From positions 1-64,000 of the forward strand of contig CAZCLA010000009.1 of the NCBI GenBank assembly GCA_964499285.1: a DNA stretch of 64,000 nt. The letters run 5' to 3'. The notes beneath the pieces were generated by a model. The model made no database searches, was not told where the DNA came from, and worked only from the letters and a program-made list of their open reading frames with translations. The DNA comes from JAGFIY01 sp964499285. Lineage in GTDB: Bacteria > Bacteroidota > Ignavibacteria > Ignavibacteriales > Melioribacteraceae. Below, piece after piece: positions 54,305 to 62,758 of the stretch. Positions within the stretch are counted from its first letter, which is position 1; the number at the start of each line of letters is the position of its first letter. Position numbers and translations under genes: made by a program.

Positions 54305-54898
54305 ATGACCCACAAACCTAAATACGATGATTTTCTTGCCCCGGGAACAATGATTCAGCTCTACAGTCAAGGAGCATTCCCTATGGGCGAAGAGGACGGA
54401 TCTGTAAATTGGTACATGCCTCAAATAAGGTCGATCATTCCGCTTGATAAATTTAACATTCCTTCTTCGCTAAAAACATTTATGAAAAATACCGATTTCG
54501 AGTACAGATTCGATATGTGCACTATGGAAGTGGTAAAAAAGTGTAGTCAAAGGGAAAAAACATGGATCAATGACGCACTTTTAAAAGCATATGAAAAAAT
54601 TCACGCACTCGGTTATCTGCATTCGGTTGAAGTTTTTCAAAAATCAAAGTTGGTCGGCGGGCTTTACGGCGTTGCCGTAAACGGTGCGTTCTTTGGGGAA
54701 TCAATGTTCTCGGAAGTTTCGCAGGCATCAAAATGTGCACTTGTTAAACTTGTTGAACGCCTTAACGAAAAAGGATTTACACTTCTCGACATTCAATTCA
54801 CAACAAAACATCTCGAAATGTTCGGTGCTGTAGAGATTACATTTGATGAATATTATGACATACTTCTTGAAGCATATTACAACAACGCAAAATTTTAA
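54305..54898 (+). CDS. aat: Leucyl/phenylalanyl-tRNA-protein transferase
   Basis: 197 residues from the ATG at 54305; a TTG at 54275 with GGAA upstream is a possible alternative. 'YSQGAFPMGEEDGSVNWYMPQIRSIIPL', 'EVFQKSKLVGGLYGVAVNGAFFGESMFS' and 'ASKCALVKLVERL' are conserved Aat sequences. It adds Leu or Phe to proteins with N-terminal Arg/Lys, marking them for ClpS/ClpAP. The stop codon runs straight into the palindrome before the Fur-like gene. Confidence 0.88.
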   Translation: MTHKPKYDDFLAPGTMIQLYSQGAFPMGEEDGSVNWYMPQIRSIIPLDKFNIPSSLKTFMKNTDFEYRFDMCTMEVVKKCSQREKTWINDALLKAYEKIHALGYLHSVEVFQKSKLVGGLYGVAVNGAFFGESMFSEVSQASKCALVKLVERLNEKGFTLLDIQFTTKHLEMFGAVEITFDEYYDILLEAYYNNAKF

Positions 54899-54916
54899 TT
54901 GCAAACGACTTGCAAT
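54898..54916. promoter_or_regulatory. Perfect palindrome, candidate Zur operator
   Basis: ATTGCAA-ACGAC-TTGCAAT, seven-base arms with a five-base spacer, starting on the last base of the aat stop codon and lying about 30 bp before the likely fur/zur start. Its size and place suit autoregulation of the zinc operon by the Fur-family protein. No second copy was noticed in the window. Confidence 0.6.
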
Positions 54917-54943
54917 AAGAGGAGCACTTTCTTAATTTTCGTT

Positions 54944-55330
54944 GTGGAAAATTTGAAAGTAAAAGTACGCGATAACGGATTTAAATTGACAAGACCTCGA
55001 GAACTTTTGCTTGGAGTTTTGAATAGTTCAGATATGCCCTTGACTTTGAATGAAATTCACTTAAAAATTAAACATATAGATTTCGCGAGTGTTTACAGAA
55101 ATATAAAACTTTTTAAGTCGCTCGAACTTGTCAGCGAAGTTTTATATGGGGATAAAACACCCCGTTATGAATTGAAAGAAAAAGTCCATCGCCACCATGT
55201 TGTGTGCGCGCGATGCGGCAAGGTGAAAAAAGTGAACATTTGCTTAATAGACACAGTTGAAAAAAATACGGGTTTTAAAATAATTGATCATTCCGTAGTT
55301 ATGAAGGGAATATGTCCAGATTGTCTTTAA
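54944..55330 (+). CDS. Fur-family regulator, probably Zur
   Basis: 128 residues from a GTG at 54944; TTG at 54953 is also possible, and the open frame reaches back to 54899. Winged helix: 'NGFKLTRPRELLLGVL', 'DFASVYRNIKLFKSL'. Metal sites: 'HRHHVVCARCGKV' and a closing 'CPDCL', giving two CxxC pairs for structural zinc. The downstream genes encode a zinc-type ABC importer and its stop overlaps the binding-protein start, so zinc is the likely co-repressor. AAGAGGAG lies about 20 bases before the GTG, an awkward distance. Confidence 0.82.
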   Translation: MENLKVKVRDNGFKLTRPRELLLGVLNSSDMPLTLNEIHLKIKHIDFASVYRNIKLFKSLELVSEVLYGDKTPRYELKEKVHRHHVVCARCGKVKKVNICLIDTVEKNTGFKIIDHSVVMKGICPDCL

Positions 55331-56312
55331 ATCTATTTTTTCTTGCAGTCTTAATGGTTGCTCTATTAGGCTGCGGCAANNNNNNNNNNNNNNNNNNNNN
55401 NNNNNNNNNNNNNNNNNNNNNNNNNNNNNNNNNNNNNNNNNNNNNNNNNNNNNNNNNNNNNNNNNNNNNNNNNNNNNNNCTTTAAATCTATTTTTTCTTG
55501 CAGTCTTAATGGTTGCTCTATTAGGCTGCGGCAAAACTGAAGATTCAGAATTTACGAAAGAACAAATTTTTGTTTCAATTCCTCCTTATGCAGATTTTAT
55601 CACAAGACTTATTAGAAAAGACAAAGCCGATATTACTGTTATGATTCCCCCTGGAAGCTCGCCGGAGACTTATACCGTTTCCCCGAAACAGCTTCAGAAA
55701 CTATCAAAAGGCGGAACTTATTTCCTAACCGGAGGGAATTTTGAGTTCGAGAAAAAACTGATCGAAAAACTTTCAGACCGCAATAAATTGAACATGTTTG
55801 TAACATCCGAAGGAATTGAATTAGTAAAAGGCGATCCACATATTTGGCTTGGAGTTGATGAAACTCAAAAAATAGTTTCGAATATTGCAAACCATTTAAT
55901 TGAATTATTTCCTGAAGACAAAGAACAAATACTTAACAACGAAAGAAAATTCAATGATACACTTATTTCAATTCACGCTAAATTCCGAGACAGATTTGAA
56001 AAAATGAGTAAAAAGCATTTTCTCGTGTTTCATTCCGCGTGGAAATATTTTGCCGAAGATTTCGGTCTAAAAGAAATTTCAATAGAGAAGGAAGGAAAAC
56101 ATCCAGGTGCTATGGAAATAAAAAATACAATTTCGGAAGCAAAAAGCTTGAGTATGAACACCGTGTTTATAGAACCACAGTTCAATGATGAACCGGCTTT
56201 GGTGGTCGCAAAAGAATTAGGCGCAAAAGTCGAAAAGATAAATCCGCTGCCGGAAAATTATATTGAGGGACTCACCGAAACACTTAAAAAAATAGAAGAT
56301 TCACTTAAATGA
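55312..56312 (+). CDS. znuA: ZnuA-like metal-binding lipoprotein (false gap inside)
   Basis: Periplasmic solute-binding protein of a zinc/manganese importer. It starts at the ATG at 55312, inside the end of the fur gene, with GAAGGGAA upstream. A lipoprotein signal ends at Cys21 ('VALLGCGK'). Metal ligands fit 'DPHIWLGVD', 'VFHSAWKYF' and 'EGKHPGAMEIK'; the usual His-rich loop is absent. The N run at 55380-55479 is artificial (55 bases duplicated on both sides). Collapsed, the gene codes for 281 residues. It overlaps znuC by four bases. Confidence 0.88.
55380..55479. other. False assembly gap with 55-bp duplicated flank
   Basis: Positions 55325-55379 are identical to 55480-55534, so the two contigs overlap and the lipoprotein gene is complete. 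Confidence 0.95.
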
Positions 56313-57064
56313 AAAAGATACTTCAAATAAAGGACTTAAGCGTAAACCTAAACGGAATCGAAGTGCTGAAGGATGTTAACCTTACCCTCGATGAAAAAGA
56401 ATACTTAGGAATAATAGGTCCAAACGGGGCAGGAAAAACAACACTGCTTAAAGCAATTCTGGGATTAGTTGATATCTCTTCAGGTTATATTAAAGTAAAC
56501 GGTAAACCCGCGCTGAAAAATTTGAATGAAATAGGTTATGTGCCGCAGTATTCAAACTTCGATGCAAGTTACCCTATTTCGGTAAATGATGTTATTAAAC
56601 TTGGATGCCTCGGAAAAAACCTAAAAATGAGCGAAGCCGGAAAACAAAGCAAAGTGAAAGAGGTTCTTGCGAAAGTGAACTTGTCCGGTTATGAAGAAAA
56701 GCTGATAAGTCAACTTTCGGGCGGCGAGAAGCAGCGAGTATTAATCGCACGTGCTTTGATTTCAGATCCGTTGCTTCTTCTTCTTGATGAACCGACTGCG
56801 AGTGCGGATGTTAAATCGGGCAAGAGCTTTTACGAACTTCTTCACGAATTAAATGAAAGAATAACCATTATACTCGTCTCGCATGATATTGGTGCAGTTT
56901 CCAAATATGTTAAGAAAATTGCATGCTTAAACAAAAATTTGGTATATCACGATTCAAAAGAAATCAGCAGAGAAATGCTTGAGGCAACATATCAGTGTCC
57001 GGTTGATCTTGTTGCACATGGACTACCGCACAGAGTTTTAGAAACACATAATCACAATCATTAA
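56309..57064 (+). CDS. znuC: Zinc-type ABC transporter ATPase
   Basis: 251 residues. Walker A 'GPNGAGKTT' (about 38-46), Q-loop 'VPQYSNF', ABC signature 'LSGGEKQRV' and Walker B 'LLLLDEPT' are intact. The C-terminus ends in a short His-rich tail ('LETHNHNH') that may bind metal. Coupled by overlap to the binding protein upstream and separated by one base from the permease gene. Confidence 0.9.
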   Translation: MKKILQIKDLSVNLNGIEVLKDVNLTLDEKEYLGIIGPNGAGKTTLLKAILGLVDISSGYIKVNGKPALKNLNEIGYVPQYSNFDASYPISVNDVIKLGCLGKNLKMSEAGKQSKVKEVLAKVNLSGYEEKLISQLSGGEKQRVLIARALISDPLLLLLDEPTASADVKSGKSFYELLHELNERITIILVSHDIGAVSKYVKKIACLNKNLVYHDSKEISREMLEATYQCPVDLVAHGLPHRVLETHNHNH

Positions 57065-57065
57065 T

Positions 57066-57869
57066 ATGTTAGAAATATTTCAATACGATTTTTTTCTTAA
57101 TGCTTTTTTAGCAGCGCTTCTTGCAAGTTTTGCCTGCGGAATAGTCGGAACTTTTGTTGTTGTTCGAAAGGTTGTTTTTATCAGCGGGGGAATTGCACAC
57201 ACTGCTTACGGCGGAATTGGTCTTGGATATTTGATGGGCATAAATCCGCTGATCGGCGCTTTTGCATTCAGCACCGGAGCGGCATATTTCATCTCGGCAA
57301 TGAGGAGAAAAAACAGCAGCAATGAAGATACACTGATTGGAATCCTTTGGGCGGTCGGGATGGCATTGGGAATTGTGTTCATAAGTTTGACCCCGGGCTA
57401 TACTCCAAATTTAATGAGTTATCTCTTTGGCGATATTTTAACCGTTCCCTTTGATGACATATTAATAATGATAGCCGCAGATATAATAATTGCAGCAGTT
57501 GTGTTTTTCAATTTGGATAAATTTATTGCAATTACTTTTGATGAAGAATATTCAAGAACTCTTGGACTTCCGGTAGATCGGTTATATTTTTTATTATATG
57601 TACTAATCGCGCTTACAACCGTAATTCTTATAAAACTTGTCGGAATAATATTAGTTATCGCACTCCTTACAATTCCACCTACAATCAGCATTAAATTTAC
57701 AAAAAGCATAAAATCGATGATGCTTCTCTCAATATTGCTGGGAATTCTATTTAGTTTTCTTGGTTTGTTGTTATCGTATTATTTAAATTTGGCTTCCGGC
57801 GCATCAATAATATTGGTTGGAGCGGCGGGATTCATTTTTTCGGTAATTCTTACCGGAAACAAAAATTAA
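57066..57869 (+). CDS. znuB: Zinc-type ABC transporter permease
   Basis: 267 residues with eight or nine membrane helices of the ABC-3 family: 'FACGIVGTFVVVRKVVFISGGIAHTAYGGIGLGYLMG' at the N-terminus and 'VGIILVIALLTIPPTISIKF' in the second half. It forms the channel for the metal delivered by the lipoprotein. It starts one base after the znuC stop. Confidence 0.9.
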   Translation: MLEIFQYDFFLNAFLAALLASFACGIVGTFVVVRKVVFISGGIAHTAYGGIGLGYLMGINPLIGAFAFSTGAAYFISAMRRKNSSNEDTLIGILWAVGMALGIVFISLTPGYTPNLMSYLFGDILTVPFDDILIMIAADIIIAAVVFFNLDKFIAITFDEEYSRTLGLPVDRLYFLLYVLIALTTVILIKLVGIILVIALLTIPPTISIKFTKSIKSMMLLSILLGILFSFLGLLLSYYLNLASGASIILVGAAGFIFSVILTGNKN

Positions 57870-57888
57870 TAACATTAGGATATGCAAT

Positions 57889-58686
57889 TTGATTTGGGAT
57901 GTTAGTCCGGATATTTTCTCTTTAGGTCCAATCACGATTAGATGGTACGGTTTGCTTTTTGCTGCATCTTTTATTGTTGGGTTCTATATAATGCAGAAAA
58001 TTTTCGCTTTGGAATCAAAGAAAGAAAATGACCTGAACGATTTAGTTTGGTACATGATTTTAGGAACCGTTATTGGGGCAAGACTCGGTCACTGCTTTTT
58101 CTACAACCCGGAGTATTATCTTTCAAATCCAATAAAAATTTTAATGGTTTGGGAAGGCGGACTTGCAAGTCACGGAGCAGCGATCGGAATTTTAATTGCG
58201 GTATATCTTTATTCCAAAAAGAAAAATGATCAAACTTATTTGTGGGTTTTGGACAGAGTTGTTATAACAGTTGCATTGGCAGGTTTCTTTATCAGAACGG
58301 GAAATCTATTTAACTCCGAAATAATCGGAAAACCATCCGATTTGCCTTGGGCAGTGGTTTTTGTGAATGCAGATGTCTCCGACCCGATGGTTCCTCGTCA
58401 TCCCGCACAGTTTTACGAAGCCTTAGCATATTTATTAATTTTTGTTCTACTTATAATGATTTACCGCAAACGAAAACAAAATTTGAATGACGGATTCATC
58501 TTTGGTTTATTTTTGTTTTTGGTATTCACTTTTAGATTTTTTGTTGAATTTATAAAAGAAGATCAATCAGCTTTCGAAGCGGGAATGTTATTGAATATGG
58601 GACAAATCTTGAGCATCCCATTGATTTTAGGCGGTATTGCATTAATCATTTATTCATTTAGAAAACAACAACAAACAGGTAATTAG
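57889..58686 (+). CDS. lgt: Prolipoprotein diacylglyceryl transferase
   Basis: 265 residues, seven membrane helices. Signature sequences are 'IRWYGLLFAASFIVGF', 'GGLASHGAAIG' (catalytic His region), 'RTGNLFNSEIIGKPSDLPWAVVF' and 'RHPAQFYEAL'. It attaches diacylglycerol to the lipobox cysteine of lipoproteins such as the ZnuA-like protein upstream. Translation begins at TTG (57889): AGGA lies eight bases before it and the overlapping ATG frame stops at once. It probably continues the zinc operon. Confidence 0.9.
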   Translation: MIWDVSPDIFSLGPITIRWYGLLFAASFIVGFYIMQKIFALESKKENDLNDLVWYMILGTVIGARLGHCFFYNPEYYLSNPIKILMVWEGGLASHGAAIGILIAVYLYSKKKNDQTYLWVLDRVVITVALAGFFIRTGNLFNSEIIGKPSDLPWAVVFVNADVSDPMVPRHPAQFYEALAYLLIFVLLIMIYRKRKQNLNDGFIFGLFLFLVFTFRFFVEFIKEDQSAFEAGMLLNMGQILSIPLILGGIALIIYSFRKQQQTGN

Positions 58687-58689
58687 TCT

Positions 58690-59838
58690 ATGCGATTAAA
58701 TAAATATTTTTCCGGAATTTTACTTTTGCTTCTTTTTTTCGTTTCATTTTTAGCGGGATTTACTTTCATGAATAATTCCGAAGATCTTGGGATTATTAAA
58801 ATGAAAAATGTTTCTGATGAAACTCCCGATTCCTTAAGATTCGAGGGAGAAGTTCATCTTAAAAATATTACACAGCTTACTTTCGGCGGAGATAATGCCG
58901 AAGCTTATTGGAGTTTCGACGATACTCAATTGATATTCCAAAGCAATTGGGATAAAATTAACGGTCAAGGCTGCGATCAAATATTTATTATGAATGCTGA
59001 CGGTTCTCAACTTGACGAAGGTGAAAATTACAGACTTGTCTCAACCGGAAAAGGAAGAACAACCTGCGCTTATTTCCTTTCTGACGGGAGAATTATTTAT
59101 TCATCAACACACGAAGCGGATAAGAACTGTCCTGAAGAACAAATGTTTATGAACGGCAGGTACGTGTGGCCAATTTATGATTCGTATAATATTTACATCG
59201 CAAATGCTGACGGCTCTGATACAGAATTACTGATTGGAGGAGAAGGTTACGATGCAGAACCGACAGTATCTCCAGACGGAAAATATATAATTTTTACTTC
59301 CACGCGTTCGGGCGATCTTGAGTTGTACCGTTACGAAATTGAAACAAAAGAAATTCTCCAGTTGACCGACGAACTTGGTTACGACGGCGGTGCTTTCTTT
59401 TCGCGAGATTCAAAAAAGATTGTTTGGCGTGCAAGCAGACCACAAGGTGAAGAGATTGCGACATATAAAAATCTCTTAACTCAGGGACTTGTTGAACCAA
59501 AAGCTCTAAATATCTATTTAGCAGATATTGATGGATCGAACAAACAGCAGATAACTGAACTGCCGGGGGCAAACTGGGCTCCTTTCTTTCACCCGTCCGG
59601 TGAAAAAATTCTATTTAGTTCCAATCATCATTCTATGGAATCAGGCGGAAGAATGTTCGATATTTTCATGATAAATGTTGACGGAAGCGGCCTCGAACAG
59701 ATCACTCATTCTGGCACTTTCGATGCTTTCCCGATGTTCTCATACGACGGGAAGAAACTTGTTTTTGCAAGCAACAGAAGAGCCGACAGAGCAGATTCTA
59801 GGGATACAAATATTTTTATTGCGGATTGGATCGATTAA
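58690..59838 (+). CDS. TolB-like PD40 beta-propeller protein, exported
   Basis: 382 residues. A signal anchor (about 7-26) is followed by PD40 repeats: 'GDNAEAYWSFDDTQLIFQSN', 'VSPDGKYIIFTSTRSGDLELY', 'FSRDSKKIVWRASRP' and 'FSYDGKKLVFASNRRA'. These form a six-bladed TolB-type propeller without an attached enzyme. Calcium or peptide binding in the envelope is possible. It begins four bases after lgt and is likely in the same transcript. Confidence 0.8.
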   Translation: MRLNKYFSGILLLLLFFVSFLAGFTFMNNSEDLGIIKMKNVSDETPDSLRFEGEVHLKNITQLTFGGDNAEAYWSFDDTQLIFQSNWDKINGQGCDQIFIMNADGSQLDEGENYRLVSTGKGRTTCAYFLSDGRIIYSSTHEADKNCPEEQMFMNGRYVWPIYDSYNIYIANADGSDTELLIGGEGYDAEPTVSPDGKYIIFTSTRSGDLELYRYEIETKEILQLTDELGYDGGAFFSRDSKKIVWRASRPQGEEIATYKNLLTQGLVEPKALNIYLADIDGSNKQQITELPGANWAPFFHPSGEKILFSSNHHSMESGGRMFDIFMINVDGSGLEQITHSGTFDAFPMFSYDGKKLVFASNRRADRADSRDTNIFIADWID

Positions 59839-59871
59839 TTAAATAGATATTAACAATTCTAATTCGTGCAA

Positions 59872-60297
59872 ATGTCGCAAAAAGATTTTGTGATAAAGTG
59901 GGTTAACGAATTCCGCAGCGGATTGCTTAAAACTTTTCCGGATGATTTTATTAACATAGAAACAATTGAATTTTCTATGCCGGGAATTGAATTGATTCTC
60001 GGCACTGAACTATTCGGACAATTTGAATTGACCGACATAGAAGGCAAATCTATATTAACTGTAAATGATTTTTTAAAAGCAAAATACATCATCTATGCAA
60101 ATCGAAATAAACCGGCAAGTATAAAAATGCCGGCAAACGAATCTATGATAAAAGATGTTGTAAAAAATTATGAGAAGCATCTTGATTTACTCTTAACCGG
60201 CTTAGAAAGAGAGTATAAAAAAGAATTTCCCGAGATGAAAGATTTCAATTTTGTTTCCAACCAAATATTTAATTCTCTCAATTTGAGAAGACATTAA
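59872..60297 (+). CDS. Hypothetical cytosolic protein
   Basis: 141 residues from the ATG at 59872 (a GTG lies two codons earlier). I recognise no family. The sequence is mixed alpha/beta ('GIELILGTELFGQFELTDIEGKSIL') and ends in a helical stretch. The next gene, an RNA methyltransferase, starts five bases after its stop, suggesting a translation-related or housekeeping role, which is only a hint. Confidence 0.6.
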   Translation: MSQKDFVIKWVNEFRSGLLKTFPDDFINIETIEFSMPGIELILGTELFGQFELTDIEGKSILTVNDFLKAKYIIYANRNKPASIKMPANESMIKDVVKNYEKHLDLLLTGLEREYKKEFPEMKDFNFVSNQIFNSLNLRRH

Positions 60298-60301
60298 ACA
60301 C

Positions 60302-61720
60302 TTGATAGAACTAAGCGAAAATATATCAAATTATCTTCTTGCAAATTTTGGCGAGGAGTATCTCGAAAAATATAAAGCATATGTGGAATCAGATCCGGTC
60401 TATTATATCAGAACTGAACTCTTCCAATTACCTGCATTGTTAAAAAAATATGGAATAATACTAGAAAAAAATAATTATGTGCCTAACGCTTATAAAATTT
60501 TAGAAGGGAAAGAAGCGATAGGAAAAACAATTGAGTTTACCTTCGGCAAATATTATGTGCAAAGTTTATCATCGATGATTCCCCCATTAATTATTAATCC
60601 ATTTGAAGATGAAATTGTTTTGGATCTTTGCGCCGCTCCGGGATCAAAATCAACCCAGCTTTCAGAAATAATGAACAACAGAGGAACATTATGTGTTAAC
60701 GAGCCAAATTTAAATCGAATAAAAAGTCTTGCTTTCAATATTGATAAAATGACTAGGTTAAATGTTTCTCTAATAAAACAGAAAGGTGAATTGTTAAGCA
60801 AATATTTGGAGAATACCTTTGATAAAATTCTAGTTGATGCACCTTGCAGCGCTTTAGGAATTGTACAAAAGAAAGGTGAAGTTAGTAATTGGTGGAACGT
60901 GAAGCAGATGGGAAAGATTGCCGAACTTCAGCTTCGTTTGCTGATTAGCGCTATTAAGATGGCTAAAGTCGGCGGAGAGATTGTCTATTCAACATGCACA
61001 TTAACTCTGGAAGAAAACGAACTCGTTCTCAACAAAGTACTAAAAAATTATCCTGTTGAATTAGTGGATATCGAGCTTCCGCTTCCAAGCAGAGATGCTA
61101 TTACGTCCTATGAAGGAGAAGAACTTAATCCCCAGATTTCAAAAGCAAAACGTATTGTTCCGTGGGAAGTTGATTCTGAAGGATTCTTTATCAGCAAACT
61201 TGTTAAAAAAGGAAGCACCGAACCTTCAAAGAAAGTTTCGCTTAAAAGAAGGGACTTGGAACTTCTAAGATCAAGCAATAGCGGAATAAAAAAATACTTA
61301 ACTGATGTTTCAGAGTGGTTCGGAATTCCTAAAGAAATATTAGGCAATTACAAATATCTCATTAAAGGAACCGATATTAATTTCATTAACGGTGATTGGG
61401 CTTTGGATGACACGGATCAATTTTTAAGGATGGGAATACGATTTGGGAATATAGATAAACGGGGTATGTGCCATCTACATTCACTTGCGGTTCAGCATCT
61501 AGGAGGTTTTATAAAAAAGAATATTTTTGAAATAGATGACAAAGAAGAACTTACTATTTATTTGTCCGGCGGAACAATTCGCAAAACAATTCAGCCTTTC
61601 GGACAAAAAGCAATTATATACAAAAATCTTTTTTTGGGTACTGCAATCGCTTTCAACGATGGAATAAAAAGTCAGCTTCCACGATCGATGAGAACACACG
61701 ATATAATTATACCGGATTAA
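60302..61720 (+). CDS. RsmF/NOL1-type RNA (cytosine-5) methyltransferase
   Basis: 472 residues, TTG start. SAM motif 'VLDLCAAPGSKSTQL' (about 108-122), catalytic 'VDAPCSALGI' and second cysteine in 'STCTLTLEENE' mark the NOL1/NOP2/Sun family, which makes m5C in rRNA. A C-terminal region of about 170 residues (from 'ISKLVKKGS') resembles the RsmF/YebU tail with a PUA-like end. It methylates 16S rRNA in E. coli; the exact position here is unknown. Confidence 0.87.
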   Translation: MIELSENISNYLLANFGEEYLEKYKAYVESDPVYYIRTELFQLPALLKKYGIILEKNNYVPNAYKILEGKEAIGKTIEFTFGKYYVQSLSSMIPPLIINPFEDEIVLDLCAAPGSKSTQLSEIMNNRGTLCVNEPNLNRIKSLAFNIDKMTRLNVSLIKQKGELLSKYLENTFDKILVDAPCSALGIVQKKGEVSNWWNVKQMGKIAELQLRLLISAIKMAKVGGEIVYSTCTLTLEENELVLNKVLKNYPVELVDIELPLPSRDAITSYEGEELNPQISKAKRIVPWEVDSEGFFISKLVKKGSTEPSKKVSLKRRDLELLRSSNSGIKKYLTDVSEWFGIPKEILGNYKYLIKGTDINFINGDWALDDTDQFLRMGIRFGNIDKRGMCHLHSLAVQHLGGFIKKNIFEIDDKEELTIYLSGGTIRKTIQPFGQKAIIYKNLFLGTAIAFNDGIKSQLPRSMRTHDIIIPD

Positions 61721-61734
61721 TCAGCGAGGTATTT

Positions 61735-62076
61735 ATGAACATTCAAATATTCGGCACAAAAAAGTGTAGCGATACAAGAAAAGCAGAACGATTTTTTAAG
61801 GAAAGAAGGATTCAATTTCATTTCCGTGACCTGAATGAAAAAGGAATAAGCAAAGGCGAGCTTGACAACATCGGCCGTAAATTTTCAGTTGAAGATTTGA
61901 TTGACAGAGACGGAAAGCAGTTCAGAAAAAGAAATTTAGAATATATGACTTTCGATACTGAAAATGAGTTGCTAGAAGATGCACTGCTGTTCAAAACGCC
62001 GATCGTACGAAACGGAAATGAAGTAACTTTAGGTTATGAGCCCCAAATTTGGAAAGCATGGATTGAAAACGCTTAG
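61735..62076 (+). CDS. ArsC/Spx-family thioredoxin-fold protein
   Basis: 113 residues. The N-terminal 'IQIFGTKKCSDTRKAERFFKERRIQFHFRDL' has a single cysteine (Cys11) at the ArsC active-site position, and 'FKTPIVRNGNEVTLGY' closes the fold. It is the glutaredoxin-type ArsC/YffB/Spx family, different from the phosphatase-type arsenate reductase at 4773. Far from the ars operon, so an Spx/YffB-like role is as likely as arsenate reduction. Its stop overlaps the convergent HAD gene's stop (TTAG). Confidence 0.8.
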   Translation: MNIQIFGTKKCSDTRKAERFFKERRIQFHFRDLNEKGISKGELDNIGRKFSVEDLIDRDGKQFRKRNLEYMTFDTENELLEDALLFKTPIVRNGNEVTLGYEPQIWKAWIENA

Positions 62077-62690
62077 ATTACACCCATAATATTTCTAACC
62101 TTCAATTCATCTACAAGCATTTCATCATTTTTAAAATGAATTGCATCCCAGCCAAGATTTTTAGCGACTTCCGTATAGTCCTTAATGTCGTCAATAAACA
62201 GATGTGATTCTGGATTTTCTTTTGTGTAGTCCGTTACTGCATTATATATTTTATTCTCCGGTTTTAGAGCACCGACTTCGTGCGATAAAATTAATTTTTC
62301 GAAATGACTAAGAAACTCATTTTTTTTCCAACCGAACTTTTTGTGAATGCTGTTCGTGTTTGAAAGCAATATAAGTCTGTAATGCTTTTCCAACTTTGGA
62401 AGCAGCGATATGGTTTTCTTATTTAGTGTAAAAATGTCGGAAAAAATTTGACAGAAATTTTGTCCATCAAGTTTGTTATCAAGCCAGGTTAAGTTTTGAA
62501 TGATAAAATCAGATTCGTTTATTAATCCTTTTTCAAAATTCTTGAAGTACTCAGAATTTTCCTCGTAGATTTGAGTGTATCGTTCACCCATTTTTGGTTC
62601 AACTTTATTCAAAGCGATTTTTATTTTATTAAAATCAAAGGGAATTAAAACATTCCCAAGATCGAACACGATAACTTTTATTTTATGCAT
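62073..62690 (-). CDS. HAD-family hydrolase
   Basis: 205 residues of the haloacid dehalogenase superfamily: motif I 'VIVFDLGNVLIPFDFN' (nucleophile Asp), motif II 'LILLSNTN', motif III lysine in 'EVGALKPENKIY' and motif IV 'LFIDDIKDYTEVAKNLG'. The helical cap domain makes it subclass I, often a phosphatase on small phosphorylated metabolites. Substrate unknown. Confidence 0.87.
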   Translation of the reverse strand: MHKIKVIVFDLGNVLIPFDFNKIKIALNKVEPKMGERYTQIYEENSEYFKNFEKGLINESDFIIQNLTWLDNKLDGQNFCQIFSDIFTLNKKTISLLPKLEKHYRLILLSNTNSIHKKFGWKKNEFLSHFEKLILSHEVGALKPENKIYNAVTDYTKENPESHLFIDDIKDYTEVAKNLGWDAIHFKNDEMLVDELKVRNIMGVI

Positions 62691-62703
62691 AGTTTTTCGT
62701 CAT

Positions 62704-62739
62704 AAAAAAGATGCCGTTAAAAAACGGCACCTTTAAAAA
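62704..62739. terminator. Bidirectional hairpin terminator
   Basis: AAAAAAG-A-TGCCGTT pairs with AACGGCA-C-CTTTAAAAAA around an AAAA loop. It lies between the M16 gene stop (62759) and the HAD gene start (62690), ending the M16 transcript on the minus strand. Confidence 0.8.
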
Positions 62740-62758
62740 ATTAATTATTGAAAAGTGA

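Noticed and set aside
61735..62076. Second arsenic resistance locus
   Set aside because: The ArsC/Spx-fold protein has no ars genes nearby and no ATTTCG-N8-CGAAAT operator upstream, so arsenate reduction is not supported by context.
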